DNA from: Christensenellaceae bacterium
GTDB lineage: Bacteria; Bacillota; Clostridia; Christensenellales; CAG-138
Length of the DNA stretch: 64,000 bases
Direction of reading: 5' to 3'
Assembly: GCA_031261085.1 (NCBI GenBank)
Contig: JAISKB010000004.1
Location: forward strand, 174,572 to 238,571
The position numbers and the translations under genes were made by a program. A model generated the notes under the pieces. That model made no database searches. It was not told the origin of the DNA and saw nothing but the letters and a program-made list of their open reading frames with translations. Shown one piece after another: positions 17,373 to 25,805 of the stretch; positions within the stretch are counted from its first letter, which is position 1, and each line of letters begins with the position of its first letter.

Positions 17373-19326
17373 ATTGTACCCCTATCTCCTGCAAATACCC
17401 CTGTATGCTTTGGGTCAGCTGCTCGATGGCGGCATCCATCGTGACGCCCTTTAGCTGCGCGCCCGCCACCGATAGGTGCCCGCCGCCGCCCAGCTTTTCG
17501 AGTATCAGCTGCACGTTTATTTCACCCAGGCTCCGCCCGCTTATCACGATGCTGCCCTCCCGCTCGGCCAGCACGAAGGAAGCGCGTATGCCCTTGATGG
17601 AAATCAGCTCATCCGCCGCCTGCGCCGCCACCAGCGGGGAATACTCCGCGTCATCCTCGGGGCAGGCCGAAATCGCGATGCCCTGCTCCATAATCACGGC
17701 GGTTTCCACCACCTTGGCGCGGTTGCGGTAGGTTTGCATATCGTCCTGGAACATCATCTTTACGGTGGTGTTATCGGCGCCGTTCCGCCTTAAATAGCTG
17801 GCGGCTTCAAACGTGCGCGCGCCGGTATTGAAGGCGAAGTGCTTGGTATCCATCGTGATGCCGGCCAGCAGCGCGCCGCACTCAAAGGTGGTGGGGCGCA
17901 CGTTGTCGTCGAAATATTGCAGTACCTCTGTCACCATTTCACAGGTGGAGGAGGAGCCGGCCTCCAAATAATTGAGCGTAGCGTTTTGCAGCGCATCCAC
18001 CGGGCGGCGGTGATGGTCGATAATCACCTTTTTGTTGGCCTGCTCATAAAGCTCCGGCGCCAGCACTGAGCTTTCGCGCTGCGTATCCACCACGATAAGC
18101 ACCGAACCGGCGCGCAGCATGGCCAACGCCTGTTCCGGCGTGCGGATGGTATCGCGGTAGAGGGGGTTGTTGCGCATCGTATCCACCGCGCCCTCCAGCG
18201 TGGGGTTCACCTCATCGAGCACGAAGCAGGGCGTGCAGCCCACCAGCATGGCGCAGCGCATAAGGCCCAGCGCGGCGCCCAGGCAATCCATATCCGGGCT
18301 TTTATGCCCCACGATAATCACCTGATCGGCGCTTTCCATCAATTGGCGCAGCGCGTTTGCAAACAGGCGCGCCTTCACGCGGGAATTGCGGGTGGTCACC
18401 TGCCGCTTGCCGCCATAGAAGGCGTAGCTGGTGCCCCGCTTTACAACGGCCTGGTCGCCGCCGCGGCCCAGCGCCAGCTGCATGCCGTTGCGCGCGGCTT
18501 CGTCGGATAGCGCGATGCGGTTGGACACCCCCACCGCGATGGAAAGCGTGACGCTTTGGCCGGTGCCGGTATCCACCTCGCGTACGGAATCGAGCAGGGC
18601 GAAGCGGTGCTTTTCGAGCTCGGCCAATCTCTTCGCCTCAAACACCACAAAGTATTTGCTGCTGTCGTAGCGCCGGTACACACCCTCTATAGAGCTGACG
18701 AAATCGCTCACCTTGCGCTCCACCTCGGTGAGCACCGTGTTGCGGTGGAATTGCTTATCGGCATTGAGATCGTCGTAATTATCCACCTGGATGAGCGCGA
18801 TGGTGGGGAGCTGCTCCTCGTATAAACGGGAATAGTGCAGCGCCTCGGTGCGATCCAGCCAATATTGGAAGGTGAGATGCTGCGCGAACACGCTGCTGCG
18901 CTGTACGCTCATGCTCATCAGCTGGAAATTGCGCCCGTTAAATTCGAAGGCCTGCGCCTGGTTGGGGAAGCGTGGATCCAGCCCCGGCAGCAGCCGGCGC
19001 ATATCCGTACCATCGTATAGCTCCGAAAACGCGTGGTTGCTCCACACGATTTGGCCGCTGTCATCGAACAGCAGCGCCGGCAGGTCGATATTGTTGATGA
19101 TGCTGCCTGCCGCGGTCGCGTTTTGCTGGAAAATATCGTTGGCGTCCGCATGCACCGCGCGGCGGTAGGAGGTGAGCACGCCAATGCCGATGGCGAGCAG
19201 CAGCAGCGCCGCCCCGCACACGCTCAGGCCATACCAATAAGGCGTGACCATATAGGCCAGCAAGCCGCCGGCAAGCAAGGCCAAAACGGCAAGTGGGATG
19301 AGTGTGGTTTGCGGGGAGCGGTTCAT
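17371..19326 (-). CDS. gdpP: Cyclic-di-AMP phosphodiesterase GdpP
   Basis: Membrane enzyme that hydrolyses c-di-AMP to pApA. It has 651 residues: two transmembrane helices (about 10-52), a PAS-like sensory domain (about 70-150), a degenerate GGDEF domain (about 170-305) lacking the GGDEF signature, then DHH (HKSPDMDCLG at 341-350; VDTQRESS; IDHHRRP with D437-H438-H439) and DHHA1 with GGGGHLSVAGAQ near the C-terminus. All metal ligands seen in active GdpP are present. It lies 33 bases after the yybS-like gene and before rplI-dnaB, the Bacillus yybS-yybT-rplI-dnaC order. Confidence 0.96.
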   Translation of the reverse strand: MNRSPQTTLIPLAVLALLAGGLLAYMVTPYWYGLSVCGAALLLLAIGIGVLTSYRRAVHADANDIFQQNATAAGSIINNIDLPALLFDDSGQIVWSNHAFSELYDGTDMRRLLPGLDPRFPNQAQAFEFNGRNFQLMSMSVQRSSVFAQHLTFQYWLDRTEALHYSRLYEEQLPTIALIQVDNYDDLNADKQFHRNTVLTEVERKVSDFVSSIEGVYRRYDSSKYFVVFEAKRLAELEKHRFALLDSVREVDTGTGQSVTLSIAVGVSNRIALSDEAARNGMQLALGRGGDQAVVKRGTSYAFYGGKRQVTTRNSRVKARLFANALRQLMESADQVIIVGHKSPDMDCLGAALGLMRCAMLVGCTPCFVLDEVNPTLEGAVDTMRNNPLYRDTIRTPEQALAMLRAGSVLIVVDTQRESSVLAPELYEQANKKVIIDHHRRPVDALQNATLNYLEAGSSSTCEMVTEVLQYFDDNVRPTTFECGALLAGITMDTKHFAFNTGARTFEAASYLRRNGADNTTVKMMFQDDMQTYRNRAKVVETAVIMEQGIAISACPEDDAEYSPLVAAQAADELISIKGIRASFVLAEREGSIVISGRSLGEINVQLILEKLGGGGHLSVAGAQLKGVTMDAAIEQLTQSIQGYLQEIGVQ

Positions 19327-19359
19327 AGGGGCGCCTCCAATTTGGGATGGGTTGCGGGG

Positions 19360-20331
19360 TTACTTGCTCTGCATAAGGTAGCGCAGCCGCAGGCGGAATA
19401 TCGTTTCGATCAGCCCCAGCAGGGAAAGCATGCTAAACACGAGGGGAGAAAGGCTGGCGATAATGGCGAGCACGGCTATAAGCGCATAGGTCAAGTGCGC
19501 CGAGCAACGCTTGTTCATCTCGTTGAAAAACGCGAGGGTGGATAGCGCGACCAGCGCCAATGGCATTATGATGAGGTATTGGATGGCGCTTACCACAGCC
19601 TCGGCGTTGCGCATGTGGAAAACCCAGCACAGCAGCGCGCCGCCCGCCATGATAAACCCGCCGATGAGGGCATCCCGGCTTAGCTGCCAGTGCGAAAACC
19701 GCACCATGGGCTTGAGCGGTACCTGCGCGCGGCGGCAAAGCGCGCGGGCAATGAGGGTATCCGCAAAGCCGAAAATCAGCGCGAAGAACACCATGATGCT
19801 GGTGGCGATAGACGGCAGCTCCGTTAGCACAAATGCCAGCTGCGTGCGCAGTGCGGCGGTTTCCGCCTCGGTAAAGGCAAGCAGCCGCGGGGCTGCGGCG
19901 AGGAACTGATCAAAAACCAGGCGGGTTGTCGCGTGTAAATCGCCAAACGGGCCCTGACCCAGCAGGATGGAGGGCAGGCACATGGCGATATATTGCCCCA
20001 CGATCATGGCAACGGCCGAGAGGTTTATGGCATTGCGCCAAGGGCGCTTTTTTTGCAGGTGATAGGTGAGGATGAACGTGGCGGGTATATATAGCGCCAG
20101 CAGCTGAAGCCCTTCGGCCAAGCCAAACACGGTAAAACCGGTGACCGTAAAGGCGCTGGCCGCCGAGAAGAAAATGGCGACGCCAAAGCACCACGGGCCC
20201 CAGGCCAGCGCGATAAAGGCGAGGAAGGCAGGCAGCAGCAGGAGCAGCGTAGGCGCAAACGAAAACAACAGAGCGCTCAAGCCAATCAGCGCCGAAAACA
20301 GCAGATGCGTTAGGGTAAGCGTAGGTTTCAA
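19360..20331 (-). CDS. yybS: YybS family membrane protein (DUF2232)
   Basis: Polytopic membrane protein of 323 residues with about eight hydrophobic helices, matching the YybS/DUF2232 family found immediately upstream of gdpP in many Bacillota. Its function is unknown; the fold resembles substrate-binding membrane components such as ECF S proteins. I choose the TTG at 20331 (reading LKPTLTLTHLLFSALIG) because a TTGGAG ribosome site lies 9 bases upstream. A more upstream in-frame start at 20361 lies at or before the predicted transcription start and cannot be used from this promoter. Confidence 0.88.
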   Translation of the reverse strand: MKPTLTLTHLLFSALIGLSALLFSFAPTLLLLLPAFLAFIALAWGPWCFGVAIFFSAASAFTVTGFTVFGLAEGLQLLALYIPATFILTYHLQKKRPWRNAINLSAVAMIVGQYIAMCLPSILLGQGPFGDLHATTRLVFDQFLAAAPRLLAFTEAETAALRTQLAFVLTELPSIATSIMVFFALIFGFADTLIARALCRRAQVPLKPMVRFSHWQLSRDALIGGFIMAGGALLCWVFHMRNAEAVVSAIQYLIIMPLALVALSTLAFFNEMNKRCSAHLTYALIAVLAIIASLSPLVFSMLSLLGLIETIFRLRLRYLMQSK

Positions 20332-20365
20332 ATGCACAGGCTCCAAACTATAAAAATACAACTTG

Positions 20366-20394
20366 ATTATACTATGCTCACCTTAAAATCGCAA
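20366..20394 (-). promoter_or_regulatory. Sigma-A promoter of yybS-gdpP(-rplI-dnaB)
   Basis: On the minus strand TTGCGA (20389-20394) and TATAAT (20366-20371) are spaced by 17 bases. Transcription would begin near 20359, about 28 bases before the TTG start of yybS, so the leader is short. Confidence 0.8.
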
Positions 20395-20415
20395 TGTCGA
20401 GGATGTGTAGTTTCA

Positions 20416-20458
20416 CCCCTTAACCCCGCTTTACCGGCGAGGGCTAGGGGATGGGCAA
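20416..20458. repeat. Partial G/C-run repeat upstream of the toxin-antitoxin pair
   Basis: Contains CCCCTTAACCCCG and GGGCTAGGGGATGGG, whose reverse complement matches the CCCATCCCCTA end of the larger repeats at 17.1 and 59.8 kb. Only the outer arm is present. Confidence 0.5.
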
Positions 20459-20499
20459 GCTTAAAAAAGCTGGCCTGTCAAAGCACAGGGAAGCAACCC

Positions 20500-20528
20500 T
20501 TGTAATGGTTGTCATATTCGGGTATAAT
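20500..20528 (+). promoter_or_regulatory. Promoter of the first toxin-antitoxin operon
   Basis: TTGTAA (20500-20505) and TATAAT (20523-20528) with a 17-base spacer, about 33 bases before the antitoxin start. Confidence 0.72.
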
Positions 20529-20560
20529 ATAGCTATAAATTTGACAAAGAGGTGAAGGGT

Positions 20561-20848
20561 ATGCATCCCATCATTAAATCCTCCAGCGAAATACGGAAGA
20601 ACTATAACACCATCGCGGAGCTATGCCGCGCGCAAAAGGCGCCGGTATTTTTAACGAAGAACGGCACGGGAGATACGGTTATCATGGATATGGAGACCTA
20701 TAGCCAAAGGGAAGAAGACCTGGCTGCCGCCGAACGGCTGCTAGCCGCCGAACGCGCGCGCTTACAGGGAACAACCGGGTATAGCGCGGAGGAATTCAGG
20801 CAAAACATGCGGGAAGCGATTGCCAGGGGTACGGCGCATGGCGAATGA
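20561..20848 (+). CDS. Phd/YefM family antitoxin
   Basis: DNA-binding antitoxin of 95 residues. The N-terminus IKSSSEIRKNYNTIAELCRAQKAPVFLTKNGTG fits the Phd/YefM fold, which forms the dimer that binds operator DNA; the C-terminal tail (about 60-95) would wrap the toxin. The ATG at 20561 is preceded by AGAGGTGA, which also supplies an unlikely in-frame GTG three codons earlier. It overlaps the toxin gene by 11 bases. The operon is probably autoregulated, as usual for this family. Confidence 0.87.
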   Translation: MHPIIKSSSEIRKNYNTIAELCRAQKAPVFLTKNGTGDTVIMDMETYSQREEDLAAAERLLAAERARLQGTTGYSAEEFRQNMREAIARGTAHGE

Positions 20849-21176
20849 AGAAAAAACATATAAAATCACCATAGCCCCAACCGCCAACGATAGAATGGCC
20901 GAGCATTTTGCGTTTTTGGCGCAGGTGAGCGCGGACGCCGCGAACAGACTGCTGGATGAGCTGATGGAAGATATACTGTCCCTTCAAAAAATGCCGTACC
21001 GCAATCCCATCTATGAGCGCCCATATGTGCAGCATGGCAAATATCGCTGCCTGATTTCCACAAAGCGCTACCGTATCGTCTATCAAATAGAGGGCGATAC
21101 GGTATTCGTGGATGACATCCACGATTCCCGTCAGAGCGACGATAAGGATATGCTGAACCTTGGGCAGCGGCCTTGA
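20838..21176 (+). CDS. RelE/ParE family toxin
   Basis: Toxin partner of the preceding Phd/YefM antitoxin, 112 residues. The features are a ParE/RelE-type core: IAPTANDRMAEHFAFLAQVSADAANRLLDELMEDILSLQKMPYRNPIYE, then the strands GKYRCLISTKRYRIVYQIEGDTVFVDDIHDSRQ. The basic residues R and K before the last strands suit an mRNA-interferase or gyrase-binding surface; which of the two cannot be told. The start is the ATG at 20838 inside the antitoxin gene. Function is inferred from fold and pairing. Confidence 0.85.
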   Translation: MANEEKTYKITIAPTANDRMAEHFAFLAQVSADAANRLLDELMEDILSLQKMPYRNPIYERPYVQHGKYRCLISTKRYRIVYQIEGDTVFVDDIHDSRQSDDKDMLNLGQRP

Positions 21177-21209
21177 TTCACCCTGCTTCGGCCCAGCCAT
21201 ATGTTGCGG

Positions 21210-21239
21210 TTGCAATGTGACTTTGCGGCGTGCTATAAT
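21210..21239 (+). promoter_or_regulatory. Promoter of rpsF-ssb-rpsR
   Basis: TTGCAA (21210-21215) and TATAAT (21234-21239) are 18 bases apart, with an extended TGC before the -10 box. The leader to rpsF is about 60 bases; autoregulation by S6:S18 is known in this operon family but I did not identify its RNA site. Confidence 0.7.
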
Positions 21240-21307
21240 ATATCGCTAACGTACTTCTTGCGTTGTACTTAGATGCAACGCCATAAGACCATAAGGAGGT
21301 GAAAAGC

Positions 21308-21595
21308 GTGAATAAGTACGAAGTTCTGTACATCATCGCGCCGGAAATCGAGGATGAAGCCGTAAAGGGCGTTATCGAAAAGTTTTCCGGCATCATTGCC
21401 GCCAACGGCGGCACGGTCGGGAACATAGATGAATGGGGCCGCAAAAAGCTGGCATATCCCATCGACTATAAAACCGAAGGCTACTATGTGCTGGTCGATT
21501 TCGAGGCGGCGCCCGAGCTCCCCCGTGAGCTGGAGCGTAACTTTAAGAATGACGAGTCCATTCTGCGTTACATGGTCACCCGCAAAGTGGCGTAA
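21308..21595 (+). CDS. rpsF: 30S ribosomal protein S6
   Basis: Ribosomal protein of the small-subunit platform that pairs with S18. It has 95 residues from the GTG at 21308 (NKYEVLYIIAPEIEDEAV), chosen because AAGGAGGTG lies at optimal distance; the GTG inside that Shine-Dalgarno is not a plausible start. The beta-alpha-beta fold with the DEWGRKKLAYPI and GYYVLVDFEA segments is typical. First gene of rpsF-ssb-rpsR. Confidence 0.97.
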   Translation: MNKYEVLYIIAPEIEDEAVKGVIEKFSGIIAANGGTVGNIDEWGRKKLAYPIDYKTEGYYVLVDFEAAPELPRELERNFKNDESILRYMVTRKVA

Positions 21596-21636
21596 CCGCT
21601 GAACCGTTATCGCAAGAACCATAGGAGGATGCTCTC

Positions 21637-22080
21637 ATGAATAAAGTGATTCTAATCGGCAACCTAACGCGCGATCCCGAAATACGCGCCACCGGCAGCG
21701 GTACCAATGTGTGCTCGTTTTCCATTGCCGTCAACCGCCGCTTTTCCAATAAAGATGGCGAAAAGCAGACCGATTTTTTCAACATCGTGGCATGGCGGCA
21801 GCTTGCGGACCTGTGCGGCAAGTATCTTGCCAAGGGGCGCAAGGTGTGCGTGATTGGCGAGCTGCAAAACCGCAACTACGAAGGCAAGGATGGCACCAAG
21901 CGCTATACTACCGAGGTGATTGCGGATGAGGTGGAATTCCTCACCCCGCGCGGCGACGGCAGCGAACGGTCTGGCGGATATGGCAACAGCGGCTTTGGCG
22001 GCGACGCCCCGCAGCAATCCGAAGGCGCGCCTTTGCCCGAAGGTTTCACCGATATTGAGGACGATGAGCTTCCCTTCTGA
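21637..22080 (+). CDS. ssb: Single-stranded DNA-binding protein
   Basis: Binds ssDNA during replication, repair and recombination. It has 147 residues: an OB fold (1-107; MNKVILIGNLTRDPEIRATG, FFNIVAWRQLADLCGKYLAKG), a Gly-rich flexible linker, and the acidic C-terminal tip DIEDDELPF that recruits partner proteins. It lies between rpsF and rpsR in the conserved order. Confidence 0.98.
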   Translation: MNKVILIGNLTRDPEIRATGSGTNVCSFSIAVNRRFSNKDGEKQTDFFNIVAWRQLADLCGKYLAKGRKVCVIGELQNRNYEGKDGTKRYTTEVIADEVEFLTPRGDGSERSGGYGNSGFGGDAPQQSEGAPLPEGFTDIEDDELPF

Positions 22081-22107
22081 TATCCATCAGTTTGAAAGGA
22101 GATAACC

Positions 22108-22350
22108 ATGGAAGAACGCAAAATGAGACCCCGTACCCGCAAACCGCGGCGTAAGGTCTGCGCTTTCTGCGTTGAAAAGCTCACGCATATCGACTATAAA
22201 GATCTTACCCGGCTCCGCAAGTTCGTCACCGAGCGCGGCAAGATTATGCCCCGCCGTATGAGCGGCGTATGCGCCAAGCATCAGCGCGAGCTCGCCATCG
22301 CCATCAAGCGTGCGCGTATCGTTGCCCTGCTACCCTATGTAGCGGACTAA
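22108..22350 (+). CDS. rpsR: 30S ribosomal protein S18
   Basis: Small-subunit protein that binds 16S rRNA together with S6. It has 80 residues with the family core [50 protein letters not shown]. Cys residues near the N-terminus (KVCAFCVEK) and in GVCAKHQ form a possible zinc-binding set (C+ form of S18). AAGGAG precedes the ATG by 7 bases; a terminator follows. Confidence 0.97.
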   Translation: MEERKMRPRTRKPRRKVCAFCVEKLTHIDYKDLTRLRKFVTERGKIMPRRMSGVCAKHQRELAIAIKRARIVALLPYVAD

Positions 22351-22377
22351 ACACAAACTTCTTTGAAGGCGTTAGTG

Positions 22378-22411
22378 AGGCTGCCAAATATTTGGCGGCC
22401 TTAATTTTTTA
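22378..22411 (+). terminator. Terminator after rpsR
   Basis: Stem AGGCTGCCAAA / TTTGGCGGCCT (one mismatch) followed by TAATTTTTT. Confidence 0.85.
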
Positions 22412-22458
22412 TATAAATCATGCCGCGCCCCTTAACCGCCCACCCCCTTATGCAGCAA

Positions 22459-22487
22459 TAAAAAACCCTCCATAAAGGAAGGGTTAA
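22459..22487 (-). terminator. Terminator of murC
   Basis: On the minus strand AACCCTTCC / GGAGGGTT with a TTTAT loop is followed by TTTTTATTG, about 20 bases after the murC stop. Confidence 0.82.
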
Positions 22488-22507
22488 AGCCGATGCGCAG
22501 CTTGGGG

Positions 22508-23881
22508 TTATAAAAGCGTATGCGTTTGTTTGTACACATCCCCGCTGCCCAGCGTAACCACCACATCCCCGGGCCGGCCCTGCGCATCCAAATGCGCGCG
22601 GATGGCTTCGAACGTGGGGATATATAGGGCCCTGCCGCCCGCCGCGCAAATGCCGGCAACCATATCCCGCGCATGCACGCTGCCGTCATCCTGCTCCCGG
22701 CCGGGGTAAATATTGGGCACCAGCACCTCGTCGGCCTGGTTGAAGCAATCGACCTCCTGCGTAAATAGGGTTTTGGCGCGGGTAAAGCTGTTGCATTGGA
22801 ACACGCACCACAGCTTGCCGTGCGGCACACGGGCCGCCGCTTCCAGCGTGGCCGCAATTTCGGCGGGGTGGTGCGCATAGTCGTGGAACACGCGTATGCC
22901 GGCCCGCTCGCCATAAAACTCAAACCGGCGGCGGGTATTTTGAAACAGCGCCAGCGCGGCGGCAATATCCGCAAAGGCGGCGCCCAGCTGCAGCGCCACC
23001 GCCGCCGCAGCCATAGAATCGATGATCTGGTGCGTGCCCTGCACCTGCAGCGCGATGCGCCCCAGCTTTTTTCCGTTTTGCAGCAGGTCGTAAGAGGGGC
23101 AGCCCAGCGCGTCATACGCGATATCGCCCGGCACAAAGTCGGCATGGGTCATGCCGTAGCTCAGCTTATTCCCCGGGAAATCCTCATACAGCTTTTGCAC
23201 GCGGGGGTCGTCGGTGCAGGCGATAAACAAGCCGCCCTCGGGCAGCAGGCCCACGAATTTGCGAAACGCCGCCACGATATTGTCGATGGTTTTATAGTAA
23301 TCCAAATGGTCGTTGTCGATATTGTTGATGAGCGCGAGGGTAGGGCGCAGGGTGAGGAAGCTTTCAACGTATTCGCAGGCTTCGGTAATAAACAGGCTGC
23401 GCGAGCCCACGCGGGTGCCGCCCTGCAGAAAGTCGGTATAGCCGCCTATGTGTACGCTTGCATCCAGCGCGCCGCGCTCGCAGATGAGCGCCAGCATGGA
23501 GGTGATGGTGGTTTTGCCATGGCAGCCCGCAATGCCCACCACCTGCTCATATCCTTCGGAAAGCTGCCCCAGCGCCACGCTGCGCTCCAGCTCCGGTATG
23601 CCCAGCTCTTTGGCGCGCACGCGCTCGGGGTTGGTGGGCTTGATGGCGGCGGAGTAGATGACCAAGTCCGCGCCCTCCACATTTTCGGCCGCCTGGCCGA
23701 TCGTCACCGGGATATGCAGCTCGTTTAGGCGTTGGGTAAAGGGGGAGGACGCGCTATCGGAGCCCCGTACCGCAAACCCGCGCGCGGCCAATATCTGCGC
23801 CAGCCCGTTCATGGAGCAGCCGCCGATGCCGATGAGGTGGATGAGGGTATGATCCTTGATATGCGGTATGGTTTGGGTCAT
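22508..23881 (-). CDS. murC: UDP-N-acetylmuramate--L-alanine ligase
   Basis: Adds L-alanine to UDP-MurNAc in peptidoglycan precursor synthesis, consuming ATP. It has 457 residues from the ATG at 23881 (MTQTIPHIKDHTLIHLIGIGGCSMNGLA), selected by TTTGGAGG 9 bases upstream. The UDP-binding GIGGCSMNGLA, the ATP-binding GCHGKTTITSML, the central NIDNDHLDYY and the C-terminal DYAHHPAEI are all present. It is monocistronic between its own promoter and terminator. Confidence 0.97.
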   Translation of the reverse strand: MTQTIPHIKDHTLIHLIGIGGCSMNGLAQILAARGFAVRGSDSASSPFTQRLNELHIPVTIGQAAENVEGADLVIYSAAIKPTNPERVRAKELGIPELERSVALGQLSEGYEQVVGIAGCHGKTTITSMLALICERGALDASVHIGGYTDFLQGGTRVGSRSLFITEACEYVESFLTLRPTLALINNIDNDHLDYYKTIDNIVAAFRKFVGLLPEGGLFIACTDDPRVQKLYEDFPGNKLSYGMTHADFVPGDIAYDALGCPSYDLLQNGKKLGRIALQVQGTHQIIDSMAAAAVALQLGAAFADIAAALALFQNTRRRFEFYGERAGIRVFHDYAHHPAEIAATLEAAARVPHGKLWCVFQCNSFTRAKTLFTQEVDCFNQADEVLVPNIYPGREQDDGSVHARDMVAGICAAGGRALYIPTFEAIRAHLDAQGRPGDVVVTLGSGDVYKQTHTLL

Positions 23882-23945
23882 GGGAAATACCTCCAAATAA
23901 CATATATGTGCGCCGCCGGGCATTATGTTTGAGAGCGTAAATAGT

Positions 23946-23974
23946 ATTATACCGCAAACCTTGGCAGGGGGCAA
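23946..23974 (-). promoter_or_regulatory. Sigma-A promoter of murC
   Basis: On the minus strand TTGCCC (23969-23974) and TATAAT (23946-23951) with a 17-base spacer. The -35 hexamer lies inside a fragment of the G/C-run repeat family. Confidence 0.78.
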
Positions 23975-24020
23975 ACGGGGTTATGTATCAGCGGGGGCTT
24001 TTCCCCCGCAAACGAAAACT
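23955..24020. repeat. Partial G/C-run repeat overlapping the murC promoter
   Basis: The reverse complement reads TTTTCGTTTGCGGGGG, a 4-base loop, CCCCCGC, then ACCCCGTTTG. This matches the right-hand half of the 59.8 kb copy (TTTTGTTTGCGGGGGC..GCCCCCGCACCCCGTTTT). The gap 23882-24155 otherwise holds only the murC promoter and, on the plus strand, a weak promoter-like TATACT at 24124-24129 for the lipoprotein. Confidence 0.6.
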
Positions 24021-24155
24021 TTTTTCTCTTCCTCTTCGTCTGTTTTATTGCTCCTTGCAAAAAATAAATGCTGTTACCGTACAATTTATGCCTTTCCATA
24101 TTTTGCAATTCACGGAAATATGATATACTGGAAAAAAATGGAAGCAGGTATTTAA

Positions 24156-24812
24156 ATGAGATTTAAAAAATACATATGCGCTATGGTTGCTATACTAACA
24201 GTTTTTGCTCTCACCGCCTGCAGCTCTAGATCACTGTTCCAAATCCTGGCGGCTACAGAAAAGATTGACACAAGCAAGTTCTCTTACATCAACGAGGATG
24301 CCGGGTTTGGCATCATTTATCCAGAGGATTATAACACGTTGACTTCCGAGGAAATCAATACGCTGATGGCGGTCGTTATTGAATATATTGCATCCGCGTT
24401 CAGCGACCCGGCACAAATGGAAGAAGCCATGCAAAAATCGATTCCGGTTTCGATAACAATGAAGCACCCCATAACCTATGTCGAAGGCGTGAATGCGGGT
24501 ATAAATATAATCGTTCAAAAATACCCGGTTATAGTTATAAATGCCGTAGATGCTGCGAACGCTGGGATTGAAGAAGCGAATAAGCAAGGCGCCGGGGTGA
24601 TGACGCTTGAAAAAGCAACGGCTATAAAAATCGATAATAAAAACGCCGCCGTTGCAGATTCAACAACGACTGTCTACGGTATGGACAGCATAGGAAAACA
24701 ATACTATATCTTCAATAACGGTTACATCGCTATTATCTCGCTTGCGGCAGGGGACGAAGCTGAATTGAGTGAGCTTTCAAAAATAATAGATACAATCCAA
24801 TTTATTAAATAG
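24156..24812 (+). CDS. Hypothetical lipoprotein
   Basis: I do not recognise the family. It is a 218-residue secreted lipoprotein: basic start MRFKKYICAM, hydrophobic helix, and lipobox LTAC with the modified Cys at residue 22. The mature part is acidic alpha/beta, with no repeats and no catalytic motif visible; the IIYPEDYNTLTSEEI and KATAIKIDNKNAAVADSTTTVYG segments suggest a PsbP/DcrB-like fold, which is a weak guess. It is clearly more A+T-rich than murC and the genes that follow, so recent acquisition is possible. A bidirectional terminator follows. Confidence 0.75.
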   Translation: MRFKKYICAMVAILTVFALTACSSRSLFQILAATEKIDTSKFSYINEDAGFGIIYPEDYNTLTSEEINTLMAVVIEYIASAFSDPAQMEEAMQKSIPVSITMKHPITYVEGVNAGINIIVQKYPVIVINAVDAANAGIEEANKQGAGVMTLEKATAIKIDNKNAAVADSTTTVYGMDSIGKQYYIFNNGYIAIISLAAGDEAELSELSKIIDTIQFIK

Positions 24813-24836
24813 GCAAAACCGAAAATTTGCAATGCC

Positions 24837-24875
24837 AAAAAAGAGCATCATGATTACAAACAAGATGCTCTTTTT
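24837..24875. terminator. Bidirectional terminator
   Basis: AAAAAAGAGCATC and GATGCTCTTTTT form a strong stem with A-run and T-run flanks, between the convergent lipoprotein and nucleotidyltransferase genes. Confidence 0.88.
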
Positions 24876-24884
24876 GTGGTTAAC

Positions 24885-25793
24885 TCACCACAAGCCTTCC
24901 TCATAAACGCCCTGCGCCTTGAGCGCGGCGACGGCCCGCTGCACCATGGGCCTATCCTCCTGATAGGTGACGCCAAACCACTTATCCGGCGTGGAGAGCA
25001 CCCGCACGCGCGCCGCGCCCGCGTCGATGGCGGCCTGCACGGCATTGGGCAGCAAATCCTCATAGCGGAGCGGATCGGCGGCGACGCCCGCGGCGAAGTT
25101 CCGCTCGAAGGTGGCGGCAAGCAGGGGCAATATGCCCGGCTTAAAGCCCCAAAAATTCATGGAAACCGGCGTGCCGGGCGGCAGCGGGATAAACGTCGCG
25201 CCGTCATCCTCGGTATATTCGCCTATGCCGCCGCGCAAAAACACCTTGCGGCGCTCCTGTATGTGCGCAAGGTACCCCTCGCGCACCGCGCACACCCCCC
25301 GGGCCACGCTGCCGTGCTCGGTGAGCGTGTTTTCGAGCTGCCAAGCCACCAGGGCATGCTCCGCATCGGGCGTGTCGGCCGCAAGGTAATCGTATAGGCG
25401 GCGGAACGCTTCGGGGCCATAGTAATCATCCGCGTTGATAACCGCAAACGGCCGCCCCGCGATTTGCGCCCCGGCGCACAATATGGCGTGCGTTGTGCCC
25501 CAGGGCTTTTGCCGCGCGGGGGGCACGGCAAAGCCCGCCGGCAGCGCGTCGAGCTGTTGGTAGGCATACTGTATGGCAGCATGTTTTTCAATCCGGCAAC
25601 CGATAGCCTGCTTAAAATCCGCCTCAATCTCGTGCTTGATAACGCAGATAACCTCACGGAACCCGGCGCGCAGGGCGTCGTAGATAGAGAAGTCGATGAT
25701 GAGATTGCCCGCGGCGTCCACGGGGTCTATCTGCTTTAGGCCGCCGTAGCGGCTGCCCATGCCCGCCGCCATAATTACGAGGACCGGCTGCAT
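24885..25793 (-). CDS. Sugar-phosphate nucleotidyltransferase-like protein
   Basis: Rossmann-like nucleotidyltransferase of 302 residues. The signature MAAGMGSRYGGLKQ near the N-terminus is the G-x-G-x-R...K nucleotide-binding motif, and NADDYYGPEAF carries the Asp that would hold the metal. It resembles the glucose-1-phosphate thymidylyl/uridylyltransferase superfamily, but the substrate cannot be told, and no sugar-modifying genes are adjacent. The gene lies 12 bases downstream of the serine hydrolase gene on the same strand, so the two may be co-transcribed. Confidence 0.85.
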   Translation of the reverse strand: MQPVLVIMAAGMGSRYGGLKQIDPVDAAGNLIIDFSIYDALRAGFREVICVIKHEIEADFKQAIGCRIEKHAAIQYAYQQLDALPAGFAVPPARQKPWGTTHAILCAGAQIAGRPFAVINADDYYGPEAFRRLYDYLAADTPDAEHALVAWQLENTLTEHGSVARGVCAVREGYLAHIQERRKVFLRGGIGEYTEDDGATFIPLPPGTPVSMNFWGFKPGILPLLAATFERNFAAGVAADPLRYEDLLPNAVQAAIDAGAARVRVLSTPDKWFGVTYQEDRPMVQRAVAALKAQGVYEEGLW

Positions 25794-25805
25794 ACAATAC
25801 CCCCT

